DNA of 64,000 bases. It comes from Nocardia wallacei. GTDB taxonomy: Bacteria; Actinomycetota; Actinomycetes; Mycobacteriales; Mycobacteriaceae. The position numbers were made by a program, and so were the translations under genes. Below are positions 52,515 through 60,187 of this stretch, piece by piece. Where the stretch lies: assembly GCF_029868745.1 (NCBI RefSeq), contig NZ_JARWOP010000238.1:1-64000 (forward strand). Direction: 5' to 3'. How positions within the stretch are numbered: position 1 is the first letter of the stretch; every line of letters begins with the position of its first letter. The notes under the pieces are model-generated. The model ran no database searches, was not told the DNA's origin, and saw nothing but the letters and a program-made list of their open reading frames with translations.

Positions 52515-53024
52515 TCAGCGGAGTCGGTCGGTGGCGAGGATGTCGGTGTGAATCCGCTCGATAATGGAGTCGCGGCTCCAGCTGGAGTCGATGCGGACCT
52601 CCTCAACGTAGGACAGGGGTTGCCAACCGTGATACCACTCGGCCATCTGGTCAGGAGGAATCGTTGCGGCCTGCGGCCGGCCGGCATGGCGAGCGAGAGT
52701 TTCGTCGAAGGTGAGGTCGAAGCCGTAGTGGAGTGCACAGCCGGCGGTGTCGGCGAGACGGTGCAGCATCGCCCCGTAGCGATCGGCGTCGAGGATGCCT
52801 TCCACGATCGTCACCATCCCACGGGCCAGGCACAGTGTCGCGATATGTTCGATCAGCTCGATATTCCACCCGCCGGGCTCGTCGCGCTCACGGACAATCT
52901 GCCGTCGCACTACATCCTGACCGATGACCGCGCAGTGGCCGTGCTCGAAGCGACGTTGGAGGCCGGCGGCGACGGTCGATTTGCCCGACGCGGAATTACC
53001 GCGGATGACGACCAGCGTAGTCAT
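52515..53024 (-). CDS. P-loop small-molecule kinase-like protein
   Basis: The 169-residue protein begins TTLVVIRGNSASGKSTVA (Walker A), continues with IGQDVVRRQIVRERD, TIVEGILDADRYG and a C-terminal VEEVRIDSS: a chloramphenicol-phosphotransferase/gluconate-kinase-like fold. Its ATG lies in the stop codon of the Nudix gene if that gene's frameshift is corrected (ATGA), showing the two were translationally coupled. The substrate is unknown. Confidence 0.78.
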   Translation of the reverse strand: MTTLVVIRGNSASGKSTVAAGLQRRFEHGHCAVIGQDVVRRQIVRERDEPGGWNIELIEHIATLCLARGMVTIVEGILDADRYGAMLHRLADTAGCALHYGFDLTFDETLARHAGRPQAATIPPDQMAEWYHGWQPLSYVEEVRIDSSWSRDSIIERIHTDILATDRLR

Positions 53025-53595
53025 CGAGCGGCAGCGGGTTGGAGGACGGTGTCGAGCTTGCGGATGAAGCGTGGGAGGTGGGGATCGGTGCTCGGCAGGC
53101 CGTGGGGTCGAGGTCCCACCAGCGGCCCCCGTCGAACTCGGCGGGATCGAGGTCGTAGTGCTGGGCCCGGTCACCCCGAGCGACATGCCACAGAGAGATA
53201 TCAACATGGCCAGCGGTGGGGCCGACGGTGGGAGTCACTGTCAGGAACAGGGGCTTATCCCCAACGACATCGAATCTCGGGTCGAACCCGAGTTCCTCGC
53301 GTGCTTCCCGCCGCGCCGTAGTGCATGGGTCTTCGCCGGGAGCCAGGTGCCCGCCCATCGGGAGTTCGAGACCGGATTTGCGGTGTCTACCGAGGTAGAT
53401 GCCGCGCTCGGTGGGGTCGACCAAGACCACGTACGCGACCAAGTGCTGCGGTGGAGTCGCTGGTGGAACTCGGCGGAAGATGTCATTGGTTTGGGCGAGC
53501 CAGGCCAGTGTCTGCTCGATGTGTTGCTGTTCAACCTCGTCGATAGGCGTGATCGCGGCAACAAGATCAGCGATGGCTGCGGTGGCGGGCTCCAT
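53021..53595 (-). pseudogene. Nudix hydrolase with a one-base deletion near the C-terminus
   Basis: Residues 1-165 are a Nudix hydrolase. An N-terminal helical domain is followed by the Nudix box GGHLAPGEDPCTTARREAREELGF with G-x5-E-x7-REAxEExG fully kept, then FLTVTPTVGPTAGHVDISLWHVARGD. After GGRWWDLDP the frame goes off. If one C is restored in the run at 53104-53107 (CCCC to CCCCC), the reading becomes HGLPSTDPHLPRFIRKLD, the usual Nudix tail, ending TGA inside the kinase ATG. As given, translation ends at 52996 with a low-complexity tail. Recent mutation or base-call error. Confidence 0.75.
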
Positions 53596-53729
53596 GTCGC
53601 GCGAGCATAATCACGCCCTGCGACACCTCGGAATGCCCTGCCCTTTCGGTGCTCCCCGCCTCCGGTTCACCAACCCGGGCCTGCCGGTACACCAGCCTGG
53701 ACAGATGGCCGGTTGACGCGGCAGGGTGG

Positions 53730-54254
53730 TCATGCGCCGGGTGCGCCGGGCGCTCGCCGTTCCCTCCGGCGGGCTTCCTTTCTGGGGCGTTCGAACCCTG
53801 CCGTAGCGCTGATGTCGACGAGGCCGACGGTGTCCGGCACGGCGATTCGTGTCGTGCCGTACCAGCGCCCCCAGAGTGCGATGTTGCCGGTGTCGGCCTC
53901 GGCGAGCAGCTTCTCCACCGACCATCGCTTGTTCGAGCGGTCGATCTCGATGGCGATGCACGGCAAATGGTCGTCGCGCCAGCAGAAAACGTCCAAATGG
54001 CCGTGGTACATCCGCCGTCCGGTACGCCTGGCGATCAATGCCTCTCGCTCGAGGTCGACCGTCCAACCGTTGGCGTGCCCCCACCGGACCGTGTGTTGGG
54101 TGATCAACGCTGTCGCTTCCCGCGCGGACAGGCCGGTGACCCGGACTTCGGAGAGCCATCTTGTCAATGACGAGGCCAGCTCAGCGGTTTCTACAACGTT
54201 CCCCACTGGCTTGATCCTAGAACGCGGCGGCGATGTCCATTCCGGCACGGCCAC
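53730..54254 (-). CDS. Hypothetical protein with possible PD-(D/E)XK-like core
   Basis: The 174-residue protein holds RMYHGHLDVFCWRDDHLPCIAIEIDRSNKRW, an arrangement (Asp, then a strand with E-x-D in place of E-x-K) reminiscent of PD-(D/E)XK nuclease or restriction-like folds, followed by a basic helix VEKLLAEADTG. The last 20 residues are arginine-rich. The start could be the GTG at residue 17 (GNVVETAEL). Context beside mobile DNA fits a nuclease, but the catalytic lysine is not clear, so the assignment is tentative. The gap 53596-53729 upstream shows nothing I can support. Confidence 0.45.
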   Translation of the reverse strand: MAVPEWTSPPRSRIKPVGNVVETAELASSLTRWLSEVRVTGLSAREATALITQHTVRWGHANGWTVDLEREALIARRTGRRMYHGHLDVFCWRDDHLPCIAIEIDRSNKRWSVEKLLAEADTGNIALWGRWYGTTRIAVPDTVGLVDISATAGFERPRKEARRRERRAPGAPGA

Positions 54255-54282
54255 GGCCTCGCGAGACCTGCTTCCGGAGGCA

Positions 54283-54316
54283 GGGAGAACCGGGTTCCGG
54301 CGAACCCGGTTCTCCC
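54283..54316. terminator. Perfect 15-bp hairpin downstream of the DNA methyltransferase gene
   Basis: GGGAGAACCGGGTTC pairs perfectly with GAACCCGGTTCTCCC around CGGC. It lies 20 bases after the methyltransferase stop on the minus strand and before the 54254 gene. No T-tract follows, as usual in high-GC terminators. A recombination site cannot be excluded. Confidence 0.65.
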
Positions 54317-54335
54317 GCGTGGCTATTCTCGTAGT

Positions 54336-55289
54336 TCATGCCGCCCATTTGCGGTCGACCCAGGCAGCCGTCGACACCAAACTCCGGTTTGGATGAGTTT
54401 GCTTGAGCTGCAACGAATCTGGCACGTCCCTGCGCTCGAGCACAATGACGTCCTCGTGTGCGATCAGGTGAACGGGAAGCCCTCCGCGGCGGTTCTTGAC
54501 GATGAAGTCGCGCTGGAAGAAGCTGCTTCGGGCGATGATGTCGTCGTCGGCGAGGCGGCCGAGGAGTGCGACGCAGCGTTCGACGGGGGTGAGTCCGGCA
54601 AGGGTGCCGCAGGTGGTGATGTGGGTGGGTAGGTCGATGAGTTCGGCGTGCTGTCGCCAGGGGCGAGCGGTGATGACGACGTGTCCGCCGGGTTTGAGGT
54701 AGTCGGCGACGCCGGTGAGGATTCTGGTGAATCCGGTCAGGAGCCGGCCGATGCCGACGTTGGCGAGGTTGCCGCGGTCGAGGACGGCTCCGTAGCGGTG
54801 GTCGTACTTGCGGACGCCTTCGCCGGGCTTGACTCGGACGTGACCGTGGGTGGAGTCGCCGTATGGGGGTGAGGTGATGACGAGGTCGACCTGGCCGCGC
54901 AGGTCGGCAGGAAGCAGAGTTGGAAGTTTTCGGGCGTCGCCTTGGTAGACGGCAGCGTCGAGGTCGATGCCGGCACCGTAGGCGAGGTCGATGTTGGTGC
55001 GGGCGAGGTCGGCCCATCGGGTTTCGTATTCGACGCCGATGGCGCGGCGGCCTCGGTGCAGGGCCTCGACGAGGGTGGTGCCGATGCCGCACATCGGGTC
55101 CAGGACCAGGTCCCCGGGGTGGGTGTATGCCTCGATGGCGTGGGCGGCGATGGCGGGCAGCATTTTCGCGGGGTGTTTGACGCTGTCGGGGTGGTAGCGG
55201 CCGGTGCGTTGAGTAGCGGGCGCGGCCTGCGCGGTCGGCCATACCGATACCGCGGCGATGTTGTTCTCCGTTTTGTGGGTTGCGGTCAT
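54336..55289 (-). CDS. DNA methyltransferase (N4-cytosine/N6-adenine type)
   Basis: The 317-residue protein begins with RYHPDSVKHPAKMLPAIAAHAIEAYTHPGDLVLDPMCGIGTTLVEAL, in which the C-terminal SAM-binding motif comes before the catalytic motif, and then LVITSPPYGDSTHGH (TSPPY). The order is that of beta-class DNA amino-methyltransferases. No restriction enzyme gene is adjacent. As part of a conjugative element it probably protects element DNA from host restriction. Confidence 0.88.
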   Translation of the reverse strand: MTATHKTENNIAAVSVWPTAQAAPATQRTGRYHPDSVKHPAKMLPAIAAHAIEAYTHPGDLVLDPMCGIGTTLVEALHRGRRAIGVEYETRWADLARTNIDLAYGAGIDLDAAVYQGDARKLPTLLPADLRGQVDLVITSPPYGDSTHGHVRVKPGEGVRKYDHRYGAVLDRGNLANVGIGRLLTGFTRILTGVADYLKPGGHVVITARPWRQHAELIDLPTHITTCGTLAGLTPVERCVALLGRLADDDIIARSSFFQRDFIVKNRRGGLPVHLIAHEDVIVLERRDVPDSLQLKQTHPNRSLVSTAAWVDRKWAA

Positions 55290-55393
55290 CGAAAGGTGCC
55301 TCGATTCGAGATTCGGTGGTCAGGAGCTACATGCCGCCATCGTGTGCCCAGCGTCGTACGGCGGGGCCCAGTACGGCAGGGCCACTGCGGCGA

Positions 55394-56062
55394 TCAGGGG
55401 CGCAAAAGAACGGTGATATCGGTATGCACGATGCTGTGCGTGCGGGCGTGCCCGGTGTTGTCGAGTCCGGGTGCCGCGACGGTGTCGCCCGCGATCGGGA
55501 CGGCGACGATGTGCTGAAGGAACAGCAGGTCGGCGGCCTGACCGGCGGCTACTGTCCAGCCGGTCGGATCGAGCAGGACACCGTCGCGGGTGTGCGTGCA
55601 GCGGGTGAACACGACAAGCACGCCGCCGGGGTTCAACCGGGTTGCGGCGAGCGCGACGATCTCGTCGACTGCCGAAGGTGATGTGGCCTCGGGAGCGAGC
55701 AGGCTGGCCAGGACGAGGGCAACAGCTCCTTCGTGCGGTGGCCGATGTTGGTGAGCATCGGGGCGTTCGATCAGGCTGTCGCGGCCGAGGCTGTCGATCA
55801 CGGCGAGCACGTCGGCAGTGTCCGGCGTCGGGAAGGGTGTGTCGGGGGCGGTTGAGGCCGGGGGCGCCAGCAGCACTTGGTCTCCGGGGCGGGAGAACTC
55901 GGTGACGGCGCGGGAGACGATCGGCGTCGGCCATTGGTCGGTGGGGTCGATCGGGTCGGTTCCGGAGGCCCAGATGGTTGAGGGAACCTCGGCCGCCGGA
56001 GCGCGGCGCGAGCCGGACGAGCCGGTGTGGCGACGGCGGCGGACTGGGGTGTGTTCGGTCAT
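55394..56062 (-). CDS. Methyltransferase-like partner of the DNA methyltransferase
   Basis: The 222-residue protein resembles a stripped methylase: FSRPGDQVLLAPPAS reads as a weakened motif I region, AVALVLASLLAP and LNPGGVLVVFTRC as the strands around a motif IV and carboxy block. The TSPPY signature is missing and DPMCG is replaced. It may bind the partner or the DNA, or be an inactive paralogue. AAGGACC precedes the chosen ATG; a longer frame starts at 56104. It lies 104 bases upstream of the methyltransferase on the same strand. Confidence 0.6.
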   Translation of the reverse strand: MTEHTPVRRRRHTGSSGSRRAPAAEVPSTIWASGTDPIDPTDQWPTPIVSRAVTEFSRPGDQVLLAPPASTAPDTPFPTPDTADVLAVIDSLGRDSLIERPDAHQHRPPHEGAVALVLASLLAPEATSPSAVDEIVALAATRLNPGGVLVVFTRCTHTRDGVLLDPTGWTVAAGQAADLLFLQHIVAVPIAGDTVAAPGLDNTGHARTHSIVHTDITVLLRP

Positions 56063-56481
56063 CGGCGCGGTCCTTGTCGATTCCAGTGCATGGGATGTGT
56101 GCACTGGTCAACTCCTCACGAATTCGCCGTTTTTGGACATCGAACCGTCCCGAAAACTATGCAAATCGACTGATCGATCTTCGATATCCACAGTTGTAGA
56201 GCGCCACATCTGACGCCAATTTTTCGACGGTCCACCCGAAAGCTTCTCGCGCGGTGTACAGCGCCACCGGAACGCCACCAAACGTACACAACCCCTGGTA
56301 GATAGCAGTTTCCCGGCACCGCGCTCAAGCTCCCGTACCGGTTCCGTGTGGTCGAATCCGGCTGATCGGTGATCGGCCGGAGGTCATCTCGAGGTCGTTT
56401 GGAGGTTATTCGGAGGCTTTTTGGTGGCGGCCGTTCTGTGTCCTTGCCGAGTCGGATTTATCAACGCTTCGAGCAAGGGGA
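56063..56481. other. Divergent intergenic region of about 420 bases
   Basis: No supportable gene is seen; a 70-codon minus-strand frame (56116-56328) has no ribosome site. The region is AT-richer near 56130-56200 and 56400-56430 and contains several GAGGT/CGGAGG-like repeats before the 56482 start. It must carry promoters for the methyltransferase pair and for the transfer genes; an origin of transfer here is possible but I see no clear nick-site signature. Confidence 0.4.
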
Positions 56482-57861
56482 ATGGCAATGAATGCGAATT
56501 ACAGTATTTCTGCGGAGAGGCCGGATCATGCGGAAGCTTCGCCGCTGGCGGTCGTGCGGTCGGCGCTCGACCGGATAGCCGATCACCCGCTACCTGTCGT
56601 GAGGAATCAGGTATCGGGACTCGGCAGGCAGGTCGATACCTGGGGCCAGTTGCGGCAGGTGCTGTCGGACCCGGCGCTGCCGATCGAGACCGTGGATGCG
56701 GTCTGGGTGTGGCTGATCGGCCGGTCTCGAACCCACGGTTCGGATGCAGCCTTGGCGTGTGCCGGGATGGCGGCACCGATGTTGGCGGGGATGGCCAGCG
56801 TGTTCGGACCTCGCCGGCGCGAGGACCGCGCTGACATCGAGGCCGATCTGTTGGCCGAGTTCTTCGCCGAATTGCCGCGCATAGATGTCGAGCGCCCGTT
56901 TCTGTGGTTCCGACTGCGGTGGGCGCTGTTCCGTGGTGGCCGGGCTTGGGTGCGGCGGGAGGCCGCTGCCCCCGTGCCCGGTGCGGATGTCGGCACTGGA
57001 GCCGACATCGACACCAGAGCGGACGAACCGGTGCAGGTGATGTGGGCCCCGGCGGGGCATCCCGAACAGATTCTCGCCGAGGCGGTCGCGGAGAACGTGA
57101 TTACCGCCGAGGTCGCCGAGTTGATCGCCGCCACCCGGCTGGAGGGGCGGTCGGTGACCTCTCTGGCAAGCGATTCGACGGGGTTGTCGCACTGGGCGTT
57201 GCGCAAGACCCGCCAGCGAGGCGAACACGATCTCCTCGACTGGCTGGTCGCGCGCACGGCAGCCACCGATCCGGCACGCACCAGCACCGTCGAGCACCGC
57301 GCCCTGCAACTCCTGTCCTGTTCGGCCGACGACCAGGGCTCAGAAGTGGCCGCGCAGCGACAGCGACTCACCGAGCGGGACCTGGAAGTGCTGCGGCTGC
57401 TCGATGCTGAGCAGGGTCTGAGTGCCGACCAGGTCGCCGACCTGTTGTTCCCCAGCGTCGACACCGCACGGAAAAGGCTGACGGCGCTGACCCGTCGCGG
57501 GGTGCTCACCCGTTGCCGTCGTACCCGCCCCGGTGTGGGGCGTCGTGGTGTGCCGCCGTGGCAGTACGCCCTCAGCCCGCTCGGCTCGGCGATCCTCGCT
57601 GTCGGCCTGCACAACACCACACGGCACGGCGAGATCACTGGCGAGCACGCACCGCGGCGGTCGGGTTCAACAGGTACTCCCGCGGCGGAGACCGCCTTCA
57701 CCACCTCGCAGCCGACTACCCGCGCTGGCCGATCTGGCGATTTTCCGGACACTCCCAGGTCCAAATGTGGCTCGCAAACGCGGAGTAGCCAGTGCGGGCG
57801 GACATCGGCTGCCCCCGCACAACCGGCAACCCAGGTGGAGGTGAATCGCCGATGCGCATGA
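56482..57861 (+). CDS. Sigma-like/winged-helix regulator of the conjugative element
   Basis: The 459-residue protein has a helical N-terminal half with RREDRADIEADLLAEFFAELP and a region near residues 215-255 (ITAEVAELIAATRLEGRSVTSLA...SHWALRKTRQRGE) resembling sigma region 4-type DNA binding. Residues about 290-375 hold a winged-helix of the replication-relaxation type (LTERDLEVLRLLDAEQGLSADQVADLLF...ARKRLTALTRRGVL). The tail is low complexity. Likely it controls transfer or replication of the element. AAGGGGA fits best with an ATG at 56488, two codons inside. It overlaps the pilin gene by ten bases. Confidence 0.65.
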   Translation: MAMNANYSISAERPDHAEASPLAVVRSALDRIADHPLPVVRNQVSGLGRQVDTWGQLRQVLSDPALPIETVDAVWVWLIGRSRTHGSDAALACAGMAAPMLAGMASVFGPRRREDRADIEADLLAEFFAELPRIDVERPFLWFRLRWALFRGGRAWVRREAAAPVPGADVGTGADIDTRADEPVQVMWAPAGHPEQILAEAVAENVITAEVAELIAATRLEGRSVTSLASDSTGLSHWALRKTRQRGEHDLLDWLVARTAATDPARTSTVEHRALQLLSCSADDQGSEVAAQRQRLTERDLEVLRLLDAEQGLSADQVADLLFPSVDTARKRLTALTRRGVLTRCRRTRPGVGRRGVPPWQYALSPLGSAILAVGLHNTTRHGEITGEHAPRRSGSTGTPAAETAFTTSQPTTRAGRSGDFPDTPRSKCGSQTRSSQCGRTSAAPAQPATQVEVNRRCA

Positions 57862-58259
57862 TCGGTTTCCCTGAAGTTCGTTCTGCGACCTCGTCACACC
57901 GGACGGCCCAGCCCGGCACCATCCGGCGGGCCCTTGCCCCGATCGCGGTATTCGCGGCGGTGGCGCTGACCGCCATAGCGACCGCGGGTACCGCTGCGGC
58001 AGAACCCGTTTCGGTACTCGCCATCGCTGAGTCGTTCGACCAGGTACTCGACAATATCCGGAACTGGCTGGTCGGCATCCTTGCCGGGCTGGCGACGGTG
58101 TTCCTGACCATCGGCGGCGCCCGCTATGTGCTGGCCTCCGGCGACCCCAGCGAGGTCGAGAAGTCCAAGACCGCGCTGCGCGCTGCATGCCTGGGTTACG
58201 GCCTGGCGATGCTCGCGCCGGTGATCGTCGCCGTTCTCAAGTCGATCGTGGGTGCCTGA
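57852..58259 (+). CDS. VirB2/TrbC-like pilin or small membrane protein
   Basis: The 135-residue protein has a basic start and a hydrophobic signal-like segment (ALAPIAVFAAVALTAIATAG) ending in an AxA site (TAAAEP), then a second pair of hydrophobic stretches (LVGILAGLATVFLTIGGARYVL, AACLGYGLAMLAPVIVAVL). Two transmembrane helices with a short charged loop containing SGDPSEVEK are typical of type IV secretion pilins and their actinobacterial relatives. GGAGG-like RBS (GGTGGAGGTG) stands before the ATG. It is followed two bases later by the VirB6-like gene. Confidence 0.8.
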   Translation: MRMIGFPEVRSATSSHRTAQPGTIRRALAPIAVFAAVALTAIATAGTAAAEPVSVLAIAESFDQVLDNIRNWLVGILAGLATVFLTIGGARYVLASGDPSEVEKSKTALRAACLGYGLAMLAPVIVAVLKSIVGA

Positions 58260-58261
58260 CC

Positions 58262-60187
58262 ATGACCGCGGCCTTCCCAATCGGCACCTCACCACCGAAC
58301 CCCCGAACAGGCTGGCCGTTGCGGGTGGTGGCGGCCGTGGTCGCGATGCTGGTGGTCGGGGTTGGCATCGGTGCGACTGCCGCCGCCGAGCCCACCGCCC
58401 CACCGCCACCGCCGCCGGTGGCGACGACACCCCAGCAACCGGCACCGACCGCGCCGACGCCCACGCCTCCGCCCACATCGCAAGGTCCGAGCACACCCGC
58501 GACTCCGTCGCCTACTCCGCGCGGCTCCTGGCCGGGCGACTCCAGTCAAGTACCGGTTGAGCCGTCGGATACAGGTGATTCCGACTGCGGAATTCGCAAT
58601 ATCTCCGGTTGTGTCGCGAATGCTATCGACGGTTTCTTTGCCCGCCTGGTGGATTCGGCGCTCAATCCGCTGCTCGAGCTACTGTCGCAAACACTGTTGA
58701 CCACCCCGGAGCCCGGTGACTTGCCGCGGGTCGGTGAGTTGTGGGACTCGTCGTGGCATCTGATGCTGGCCATGTACGGGCTGCTGGTGGTGGCCGCTGG
58801 CATCCTGCTGATGGTCCGCGAAACATTGCAGACCCGCTGGTCACTGCAAGAACTGCTGCCACGGATCGTGGTCGGGTTCATTGCCGGTGCCATGAGCATG
58901 CTGCTGGCGACCCAGGCGATCGTGTTCGCGAACGCGCTGGCCGAGGCATTCGCCGGTAGCGGGGTCGAGTCCGACTCTGCCACCACCGCGCTGAAGGAAC
59001 TGACCGGGTCGGTCACCGGGAACGGAATCTTCCTGGTTCTGCTGCGAACTGCGCTTGTCGTGATGCTGGTGGTACTGCTCATCACCTACGTCGTGCGCGT
59101 CGCGATCACCATCATCCTGATCGTAGCGGCACCACTGGCTTTGATGTGTCATGCGCTGCCTGGTCTGGACTCGATCGCTCGCTGGTGGTGGCGCTCCTTC
59201 GCCGCGTGTCTGGCGATTCAGGTGGTCCAGTCGCTGGTGTTGGTCACCACCCTGCGGGTTTTCCTCACCCCGGGAGGATGGGGATTCTTCGGGCCCAACA
59301 TGGACGGCGTCGTGAGCCTGATCATCGGGCTCGCCCTGATGGGCGTGTTGATCAAGATCCCGTTCTGGCTGATGTCGACCATGCGAATCGGCCACGGCCG
59401 CAGCATGGTCGGATCCCTGGTCCGCGGATACGTCGCCTACAAGACCTTCGGCCTACTCAAGAGCGGCGAGAAGGCTGCCGCCACGGCGATTCGACGCCCC
59501 ACCCCACAGGGCAACGCAGCCACTGCCAACAGGGTGGGCAACGGCCGCCGAGGTGCCGCCGCTGCAGTGGGCAGCGCCGACCCGTATGCGCGGACACGGT
59601 CGACGCGGGACGGCCAGCTGATGTTGCCCCTCGAAGGAGTCCACCGGGTCCGGCGAACGCAGGGTCCTGCAACACCACCGTCGCAGTCGGCCACCACCAC
59701 ATCGGCTCCGGCCTCACCCGGCACCGCCCCTGGGCCGACGACCCGCCCGAGATCGCGAGGCCGCCAGCTCGCGTTCGATTTCACCCCGCCAGACCCCTAC
59801 AGCGGGATTCGCGCCAATCACCGCGGCCAGTACCCGCTGCCGATCCCTGTTGCCCGGGTCCGACGGACACCCGCCCCTGCCGGGCCTCCCGCAGCGCCGG
59901 CACCGGCGTCGGCGTCGCCGCCGCCGCGTCCTCGGCAGGGCACGCAGTTGGCGTTCGAGTTCGATCCGCCCGATCCGTATGAGGGCAACCGGCCGCTGCG
60001 CAGCGGCCAGTACCGGCTGCCGTTCCCGGTGACCCGGGTCCGGCCCGCCGAGCGAGCGAGCACGCCGCCACCGGTTCCGCCGCCACGTCCCTCGACACCG
60101 GCAGGTCGTCAGCTGCATCTGCCGCTGCCCGATCTCCCTGTCCGCCGGCGCGCACGCCGCACTCCCCGAGGAGGAAACCCCAGATGA
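58262..60187 (+). CDS. VirB6/TrbL-like transfer membrane protein with repeated C-terminal tail
   Basis: Of 641 residues, the first 45 are a signal-like region. Residues about 46-115 are proline/threonine-rich; about 130-400 hold several transmembrane helices (MLAMYGLLVVAAGILLM, AMSMLLATQAIVFANAL, LVVMLVVLLITYVV) in VirB6/TrbL order. The tail from about residue 430 contains three related units with (A/P)DPY, then GQ..LP, then RVRR, interleaved with QLAFDF/QLAFEF/QLHLPL boxes: a repeated cytoplasmic segment. The role is the inner-membrane channel of conjugation, the tail perhaps binding the coupling ATPase. The downstream start overlaps its stop (ATGA). Confidence 0.8.
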   Translation: MTAAFPIGTSPPNPRTGWPLRVVAAVVAMLVVGVGIGATAAAEPTAPPPPPPVATTPQQPAPTAPTPTPPPTSQGPSTPATPSPTPRGSWPGDSSQVPVEPSDTGDSDCGIRNISGCVANAIDGFFARLVDSALNPLLELLSQTLLTTPEPGDLPRVGELWDSSWHLMLAMYGLLVVAAGILLMVRETLQTRWSLQELLPRIVVGFIAGAMSMLLATQAIVFANALAEAFAGSGVESDSATTALKELTGSVTGNGIFLVLLRTALVVMLVVLLITYVVRVAITIILIVAAPLALMCHALPGLDSIARWWWRSFAACLAIQVVQSLVLVTTLRVFLTPGGWGFFGPNMDGVVSLIIGLALMGVLIKIPFWLMSTMRIGHGRSMVGSLVRGYVAYKTFGLLKSGEKAAATAIRRPTPQGNAATANRVGNGRRGAAAAVGSADPYARTRSTRDGQLMLPLEGVHRVRRTQGPATPPSQSATTTSAPASPGTAPGPTTRPRSRGRQLAFDFTPPDPYSGIRANHRGQYPLPIPVARVRRTPAPAGPPAAPAPASASPPPRPRQGTQLAFEFDPPDPYEGNRPLRSGQYRLPFPVTRVRPAERASTPPPVPPPRPSTPAGRQLHLPLPDLPVRRRARRTPRGGNPR

